A stretch of 9,664 nt of DNA. Source: JAYZDP01 sp036337765 (GTDB lineage Bacteria; Acidobacteriota; Thermoanaerobaculia; Multivoradales; Multivoraceae). This document shows, one piece after another, positions 5,629 to 9,664 of the stretch. The translations under genes and the position numbers were made by a program. The notes beneath the pieces were generated by a model. The model was given only the letters and a program-made list of their open reading frames with translations. It was not told the origin of the DNA and ran no database searches. Numbering within the stretch: position 1 is the first letter of the stretch; each line of letters begins with the position of its first letter. The DNA is taken from the NCBI GenBank assembly GCA_036337765.1, contig JAYZDP010000056.1, positions 1 to 9,664 of the forward strand, read 5' to 3'.

Positions 5629-7638
5629 TCACTCAGGCAGCGCGAACGCCACCAGCTCGGCTGGCTCCTCGGGCTGCTGACCCCGACTGCCGCCGCCGGC
5701 GATAACGATGAACTGCCGGCCATCTGCCATGTAGGTCATGGGGGCCGAGTGCAGGCTGCGGTCGACCTCGACCTGTGACAGGAGATCGCCCGTGGCCTTG
5801 TCGTAGGCCTGCAGCCACCCGCCGTCGGGATAGCGCCGCTCCCACTCCGCGAGCTCGTCGACGCGCGCCAGAAAGGTGATCAGGAGAGTCTTGGTGAGGA
5901 GGATCCCGCCCTCCGAGGCCGCATGCATCGGATGTTGACTGCCGAGCGGCCCCAGATCCAGGTGTTTGATCGCCGGATGGTGCGTCGGCCCTTCGCCAAC
6001 CGGAATCTGCCAAGCATGCTCACCGCGGTTCATGTCGATCGCGGTGATGCGCCGGTACGGCGGCTTGAGCAGCGGTAGGCCCTGTACGGTCGGTGCAGGG
6101 ATCAGCGTCCTGGCCGTGTAGTGCCAGTCCGAACGAGCGGCATCCGGCGGAGTCAGCGACACGGCGCGTGGCCGGACCTGAGACGGCACGTAGAGCATTC
6201 CGGTCTCGGGGTCGGCCGAAGCACCGGCCCAGTTTGCGCCGCCCCCGGTGCCGGGTGCCTGGATCGTTCCGAGCTTGCCGTCTACGCCATGCACCACCAG
6301 CGGCGTGAAAATCGGACCGATGACGTAGTCCCTGATGGTCTCGATGGCCTCGGCCCGAAGCTCGGGAGTGAAGTCGATGAGGTCGTGGATGTCGATGCCA
6401 AGAGTCTCGAAGGGCGGCGGTCGCGTCGGGAACGGCTGGGTCTTCGCGAGCTTCTCGCCAGGTACGCTCGAGTGGTAGTTGACCGGCGCCTCGACGATCG
6501 GCCAGATCGGCTCGCCGGTCGCACGATCGAAGACGTAGGTCATTCCCTGTTTCGACGCCTGGGCGACCGCCTTGATCTCGCGGCCGTCGACCACGATGTC
6601 CATCAGGTTCGGAGCGGTGGCCAGGTCGTAGTCCCAGATGCCGTGATGGACGGTCTGGAAGTGCCACACCACCTCGCCGGTCTCGACGTCGACGCACACG
6701 ATCGACTCGGCGTAGACGTTGTCGCCGTGGCGATGGCCACCGTAGTAGTCGTTGGTGGGCGTGCCGAAGGGCAGGTAGACATAGCCGAGCTCGGGATCTG
6801 CCGACATCATCGACCAGACGTTGGTGTTGCCGGCCTTGCGCCAGGCCTCGTTCTCCCAGGTCTCGGTGTGGGGCTCGCCCTCCTGCGGGATTGAGTTGAA
6901 GCGCCACCGCAGCTCGCCGGTGCGGATGTCGTAGGCGCGCACGTGACCCGGCGGCGCCCGATTGAAAGCCGGAAAGTCGAAGATCGCAGAGCCGACGATG
7001 ATGGTGTCGCGCACGATGATCACCGGGGCGCTGTGACCGAGGTGGCGCGGATTGACCTCGCGGCCCAGGTCCTGAGTCAGATCGACTACGCCCTTGCGGC
7101 CGAACTCGGGATCCGGCACACCGGTGCCGGCGTCGATCGAGACCAGCTGGCGGCCGCCGGTGGCGATCACGATCCGGCGCTCCCCCGTCTCGGAGTCGGT
7201 CCATGACTCGAGCCCACGGATCTGGGCAAGGCTGTGCACCGGCACTCCGCGCCCGTAGCTCTCGGGGTTGTAGAGCCACAGTTCCTCGCCGGTCGCTGCG
7301 TCAAGCGCGGCCACCTGCGCCAGGCCGGTGGGCACGTATACGACACCGTCGAACATCAGCGGCGTCCCCCGGAAGTGCCCGGGCTCGAAGCGGCTCGCAC
7401 CCTCCGGCAGGCGAGAGTCGGCCGACTCCCAACGCCAAACGACCTCGAGCCGATCGAAGTTGTCGCGATCGATCTGGTCGAGCGCGGAGTACTTCGTCGA
7501 TCCACGATCGCCGGAGTAGTGCGCCCACTCCCCGTTGGTAGCCCCGTACTGTGCCGCCAGCGGCGCTGCAGCGAGAGTCACGATCAAGGCCTGAGCCCCC
7601 ACGAGGAGGCGGCGAACCGCGCGTCGTTGATCTGTCAT
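5629..7638 (-). CDS. Periplasmic PQQ-dependent dehydrogenase (quinoprotein, glucose/alcohol dehydrogenase type)
   Basis: A 669-aa protein from the ATG at 7638-7636. The frame is open for 92 more codons upstream, but that part is low-complexity Arg/Ser/Pro sequence overlapping the divergent transporter gene, while a typical signal peptide begins at this ATG: basic residues to 10, hydrophobic 11-28, probable cleavage after L-A-A29. The mature part is an eight-bladed beta-propeller quinoprotein. Visible are Y-S-G-D-R-G-S-T-K-Y-S-A-L-D-Q-I (41-56), V-V-W-R-W, repeated A-x-D-x-x-T-G-E-x-x-W blade motifs (111-121, 236-245, 316-325), H-H-G-I-W-D-Y-D-L-A (331-340), G-E-P-I-W-P-I-V-E (375-383), and the C-terminal G-R-Q-F-I-V-I-A-G-G-G. 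It has no CxxCH haem site, no adjacent-cysteine disulfide motif of methanol dehydrogenases and no N-terminal membrane helices, so it should be soluble and pass electrons to a separate acceptor. Substrate (sugar or alcohol) is uncertain. No PQQ synthesis gene is in view. Confidence 0.9.
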   Translation of the reverse strand: MTDQRRAVRRLLVGAQALIVTLAAAPLAAQYGATNGEWAHYSGDRGSTKYSALDQIDRDNFDRLEVVWRWESADSRLPEGASRFEPGHFRGTPLMFDGVVYVPTGLAQVAALDAATGEELWLYNPESYGRGVPVHSLAQIRGLESWTDSETGERRIVIATGGRQLVSIDAGTGVPDPEFGRKGVVDLTQDLGREVNPRHLGHSAPVIIVRDTIIVGSAIFDFPAFNRAPPGHVRAYDIRTGELRWRFNSIPQEGEPHTETWENEAWRKAGNTNVWSMMSADPELGYVYLPFGTPTNDYYGGHRHGDNVYAESIVCVDVETGEVVWHFQTVHHGIWDYDLATAPNLMDIVVDGREIKAVAQASKQGMTYVFDRATGEPIWPIVEAPVNYHSSVPGEKLAKTQPFPTRPPPFETLGIDIHDLIDFTPELRAEAIETIRDYVIGPIFTPLVVHGVDGKLGTIQAPGTGGGANWAGASADPETGMLYVPSQVRPRAVSLTPPDAARSDWHYTARTLIPAPTVQGLPLLKPPYRRITAIDMNRGEHAWQIPVGEGPTHHPAIKHLDLGPLGSQHPMHAASEGGILLTKTLLITFLARVDELAEWERRYPDGGWLQAYDKATGDLLSQVEVDRSLHSAPMTYMADGRQFIVIAGGGSRGQQPEEPAELVAFALPE

Positions 7639-7795
7639 GAGTCCGGGAATTGTACAAGGCGAATCGAGACCCGGGTACCGGCAACTGCTCGACCGCCGGC
7701 GAGATACGATGCGCTCGCCAAACACGACTCGAGCCGCCAACAGGAGCGGTGGCCGCGGTAGACAGAGCCGCAACGGGGTCCGCCAGGGGAGAGCC
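7639..7795. promoter_or_regulatory. Divergent promoter region between the PQQ dehydrogenase and the transporter
   Basis: These 157 bases must hold both promoters. On the minus strand TACAAT (7654-7649), a good -10 match, ends 10 bases before the dehydrogenase ATG and lies within the 8-base palindrome TTGTACAA (7650-7657). On the plus strand TACGAT (7705-7710) sits in the spacer of an inverted repeat, GGCGAG (7698-7703) and CTCGCC (7714-7719), which has the size of a dimeric repressor operator. No convincing -35 boxes were found. That promoters lie here is near certain; the individual sites are tentative. Confidence 0.4.
7785..7790 (+). promoter_or_regulatory. Ribosome binding site deciding the transporter start
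   Basis: AGGGGA at 7785-7790 (continuing GAG to 7793) lies 5 bases before the ATG at 7796. The frame is open back to an ATG at 7637, but that one has no Shine-Dalgarno sequence and overlaps the start codon of the divergent gene. The ATG at 7796 is therefore chosen. Confidence 0.75.
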
Positions 7796-9205
7796 ATGGA
7801 AGAGAAGACCAAGCCAGCGACAGAGCCACCGTTGACACCCGTACAGAAGCTCGGCGAGGCCATCGCCGACCGCGTCGAGCGCTGGATGCCGAGCCCTTTC
7901 TTGTTCGCGATCATCCTGACTTACGTCGCCGCCCTGGCCGCCTTCGTCTCAGAGCGTTCGACTCCGCTCGAGGTCGCGCTGGCCTGGTACGGCGGGTTTT
8001 GGAATCTTCTGCAGTTCGCTATGCAGATGGTGATCATCCTGGTCACCGGCTTCGTCGTCGCCTACCACCCGCGCATCCGTGGCGGCATCCTCTGGCTGGT
8101 CAGGCTGCCGTCCAACGGCCGCCAAGCGGTGGTGCTCGTTGGCCTCGGGTCGATGATCGTGGGTTGGATGTCGTGGGGCTTGGGCTTGATCTTCGGCGCC
8201 ATCCTCGCTCGCGAGATGGGCCGGCAGGCGTCGAAGAGCGGCATCTCGGTTCACTACCCTTTGCTCGCCGTTGCCGGCTACCTCGGAATGTCGCTCACCT
8301 GGGGGTGGGGCCTGTCGAGCTCGGCCGGATTGCTGCAGGCCACCGACGGCAACATCTTCATGCAGCAGGGGATCGTCGACCGGATCATCCCGGCAACTGA
8401 ATGGGTGTTCCATCCGTATCCGCTGATCCTCACGGGTCTTTCGCTCGTGTTCGGCTCGCTCATGCTCTACCTACTCGCACCGCCAGATCGCAACTGCCGT
8501 GGCATCGAGCGCTACGTCAACCCCAACGAGGAGCACCGCGCCGCTGAAGCGACCACCCCCGACGGTGGCAAGCGGTCCCTGTCCGACCGCATCGACAACA
8601 GCAGGATCCTGGGCGCAATCCTGGCGCTGACCGGCATCGTGCTGTTCGTGCGCGCCTTCCTCACCCAGGGCCTCGGGGCGCTCAACCTCAACGTCTTCAA
8701 CTTCGGCTTCCTGATGATCGGCATGGTGCTCTTCACCAGCCCGGCGAAGTACGAGAAAGAGTTCAACGACGCGATTCGCGGCAGTGCCGGCGTGGTTCTG
8801 CAGTTCCCCTTCTACGCCGGCATCATCGGCATCATGACCGGCACCGGGCTGGTCGACACCATGACCGAGGCGCTACTGTCGATCGCTACTCCGGCCACCT
8901 TCGCGATCACCGCCTGGCTGACCGGCGGTGTCCTCAACATCTTCGTGCCCTCGGCGGGCGGCGAATGGGCCATCGTCGGCGGACCGATGCTCAGCGCCGG
9001 CGGCGAGCTCGGCATCCCCCACGGCCAGACGATCGCCGCCTACGCGGTCGGCGACGCGCACACTAACCTGCTCAATCCCTTCTGGGCGATTCCACTACTG
9101 TCGATCACGGGCCTACGAGCACGTGACATGTTCGGCTACGGCATCACGATGATGATCCTGCTGGTGCCGTTTCTCGCCGCGGTCCTCTATCTACTGCCGT
9201 ACTAG
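7796..9205 (+). CDS. atoE: Short-chain fatty acid transporter, AtoE/TIGR00366 family
   Basis: A 469-aa integral membrane protein. The N-terminus (V-Q-K-L-G-E and W-M-P-S-P-F-L-F-A-I-I-L-T, residues 16-42) is typical of the AtoE family. Hydrophobic segments lie near residues 33-51, 72-90, 110-135, 154-178, 206-227, 270-288, 299-314, 330-348, 366-385, 425-440 and 448-467, so about ten to twelve membrane spans are expected. Family motifs include W-G-L-G-L-I-F-G-A (127-135), N-I-F-V-P-S-A-G-G-E-W-A-I-V-G-G-P (381-397) and G-D-A-H-T-N-L-L-N-P-F-W (419-430). A hydrophilic loop at about 229-268 separates two halves. Members import short-chain fatty acids such as acetoacetate or butyrate, probably with a cation; direct proof is limited. 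No thiolase or CoA-transferase gene is adjacent, so the E. coli ato context is absent. It is divergent from the PQQ dehydrogenase, and its stop codon lies in a strong hairpin. Confidence 0.92.
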   Translation: MEEKTKPATEPPLTPVQKLGEAIADRVERWMPSPFLFAIILTYVAALAAFVSERSTPLEVALAWYGGFWNLLQFAMQMVIILVTGFVVAYHPRIRGGILWLVRLPSNGRQAVVLVGLGSMIVGWMSWGLGLIFGAILAREMGRQASKSGISVHYPLLAVAGYLGMSLTWGWGLSSSAGLLQATDGNIFMQQGIVDRIIPATEWVFHPYPLILTGLSLVFGSLMLYLLAPPDRNCRGIERYVNPNEEHRAAEATTPDGGKRSLSDRIDNSRILGAILALTGIVLFVRAFLTQGLGALNLNVFNFGFLMIGMVLFTSPAKYEKEFNDAIRGSAGVVLQFPFYAGIIGIMTGTGLVDTMTEALLSIATPATFAITAWLTGGVLNIFVPSAGGEWAIVGGPMLSAGGELGIPHGQTIAAYAVGDAHTNLLNPFWAIPLLSITGLRARDMFGYGITMMILLVPFLAAVLYLLPY

Positions 9206-9238
9206 TGCAACCCGTGCAAGTAGCACGGGCCGCACTAG
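9202..9238 (+). terminator. Two-part perfect hairpin at the transporter stop codon
   Basis: CTAGTGC (9202-9208) pairs with GCACTAG (9232-9238), and CCCGTGC (9211-9217) pairs with GCACGGG (9223-9229). A symmetric AA/CC internal loop separates the two stems and AAGTA closes the hairpin. All 14 pairs are Watson-Crick. The TAG stop (9203-9205) is in the outer arm. The following bases are mildly T-rich (CGTTGTTGT) but not a clean T-run. It could be an intrinsic terminator or a 3' stabilising structure that reduces read-through into the amidohydrolase. Confidence 0.6.
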
Positions 9239-9296
9239 CGTTGTTGTCCCTCCGGGGGGCGCTCGCCGCGCAGGCCCAGAGGTGCAACCCCAACCC

Positions 9297-9303
9297 AGAG
9301 GAG
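9297..9303 (+). promoter_or_regulatory. Ribosome binding site deciding the amidohydrolase start
   Basis: AGAGGAG at 9297-9303 lies 6 bases before the GTG at 9310. The frame is open further upstream with GTG codons at 9205 and 9214, but those lack a Shine-Dalgarno sequence and fall in the hairpin. The GTG at 9310 also places a lipobox at a normal distance. Confidence 0.7.
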
Positions 9304-9309
9304 TCATCC

Positions 9310-9664
9310 GTGGCCTTTACGTCGCGTCTCTTGCCAGCAGCCGGCCTTCTCGCGGTCCTGGCATGTGCCCCGCCTGCCGAGGTCCAGCACGTGGATCTGA
9401 TCCTTCACAGCGGCGTGGTGCTCACGCTCGACGAACAGGATTCTCGTGCGACGGCGCTGGCCGTGAAGGACGAGCGGATCGTTGCCGTGGGCGGCAACGA
9501 GTTGCTCGAGAGGTTCAGCGCCAGCCAGACGGTGGACCTCGGCGGCCGCACCCTGATGCCCGGCTTCATCGACTCGCACATCCATATCAACGGCCGGCCG
9601 CCCCACTTCATCGAGCTCAGCAGTGCCACCTCGGTAGCCGAGATTCGCGACCTGGTCAGCTCCA
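9310..9664 (+). CDS. Lipoprotein amidohydrolase, YtcJ-like (3' truncated by the window)
   Basis: The first 118 residues of a protein that runs off the window. The GTG start has AGAGGAG 6 bases upstream. A signal peptide with lipobox V-L-A-C19 predicts a lipoprotein. After it come the small N-terminal beta-sandwich of the amidohydrolase superfamily (D-L-I-L-H-S-G-V-V-L-T-L, residues 29-40; A-L-A-V-K-D-E-R-I-V-A-V-G, 49-61), and D-L-G-G-R-T-L-M-P-G-F-I-D-S-H90-I-H92 at 76-92. H90 and H92 are the first two metal ligands of the TIM barrel. A later S-V-A-E-I-R-D-L-V segment fits the Amidohydro_3/YtcJ type, normally 500-600 aa. Such enzymes hydrolyse amide or related bonds with one or two metal ions. 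The substrate is unknown and the rest of the active site is outside the window. Most relatives are cytoplasmic or simply exported, so the lipoprotein form fits the other exported enzymes here. Confidence 0.85.
   Translation, partial: MAFTSRLLPAAGLLAVLACAPPAEVQHVDLILHSGVVLTLDEQDSRATALAVKDERIVAVGGNELLERFSASQTVDLGGRTLMPGFIDSHIHINGRPPHFIELSSATSVAEIRDLVSS

Noticed and set aside
6121..6894. 257-codon open frame antisense to the PQQ dehydrogenase
   Set aside because: It mirrors the dehydrogenase codons, is rich in Arg, Gly, Asp and Val with no recognisable domain, and is a common artefact of GC-rich genes.
1760..7570. Recurring GCCAGCGGCG-like words in several places
   Set aside because: They fall in unrelated coding and non-coding contexts with irregular spacing and fit the base composition.
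7637..7795. Fifty-three-codon N-terminal extension of the transporter from the ATG at 7637
   Set aside because: No Shine-Dalgarno sequence, Arg-rich content unlike AtoE proteins, and a strong Shine-Dalgarno sequence directly before 7796.
7639..7914. Ninety-two-codon N-terminal extension of the PQQ dehydrogenase
   Set aside because: Low-complexity sequence antisense to the transporter 5' end. It would bury a good signal peptide that starts at 7638.
9205..9290. Direct repeat GTGCAACCC at 9205-9213 and 9282-9290
   Set aside because: Two 9-base copies with no further similarity around them; not enough for a mobile-element or regulator signature.

Overview
The window is GC-rich chromosomal DNA with dense, conventional bacterial genes. 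No rRNA, tRNA, CRISPR array, insertion sequence or phage gene is visible, and no gene-free stretch exceeds 300 bases. Host clues are the DUF1585-end/DUF1552 pair (frequent in Planctomycetota, Myxococcota, Acidobacteriota and some marine Proteobacteria), a periplasmic PQQ-dependent dehydrogenase, an AtoE-type carboxylate transporter and two predicted lipoproteins. They suggest a free-living, Gram-negative-type aerobic heterotroph from soil or sea. Acidobacteriota-like is my best guess, but the sequence alone does not settle it.

Layout. 2-343 (+) is the 3' end of a DUF1592/1588/1585-type protein, followed without a gap by a Tat-exported DUF1552 protein (346-1617, +). After a 163-base convergent gap with nested inverted repeats comes a stand-alone formyltransferase-fold protein (1781-2722, -) resembling the hydrolase domain of 10-formyl-tetrahydrofolate dehydrogenase. 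Only 45 bases away, divergently, lies a 664-aa lipoprotein (2768-4762, +) that joins a serine beta-lactamase-type domain to an alpha/beta hydrolase domain. At 4796-5613 an ArsM-like methyltransferase (-) and an ArsR-family regulator (+) are joined head to head, each missing its 5' end. This looks like the scar of a deletion across a divergent arsM/arsR-type pair, or an assembly chimera. A periplasmic PQQ dehydrogenase (5629-7638, -) then diverges, across 157 bases, from an AtoE-family short-chain fatty acid transporter (7796-9205, +). The transporter stop codon lies inside a two-part perfect hairpin (9202-9238). The window ends in a truncated lipoprotein amidohydrolase of YtcJ type (9310 onward, +).

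How the genes fit together. Most products are predicted to act outside the cytoplasm: exported hydrolases, a periplasmic quinoprotein oxidase and a carboxylate importer. A plausible but unproven reading is scavenging of extracellular organic compounds (esters or amides cleaved, alcohols or sugars oxidised, short carboxylates imported). No clearly new multi-gene system is evident. The most notable items are the two-enzyme lipoprotein, the doubly truncated methyltransferase/ArsR junction, and TANNNT boxes just upstream of three genes that lack Shine-Dalgarno sequences.
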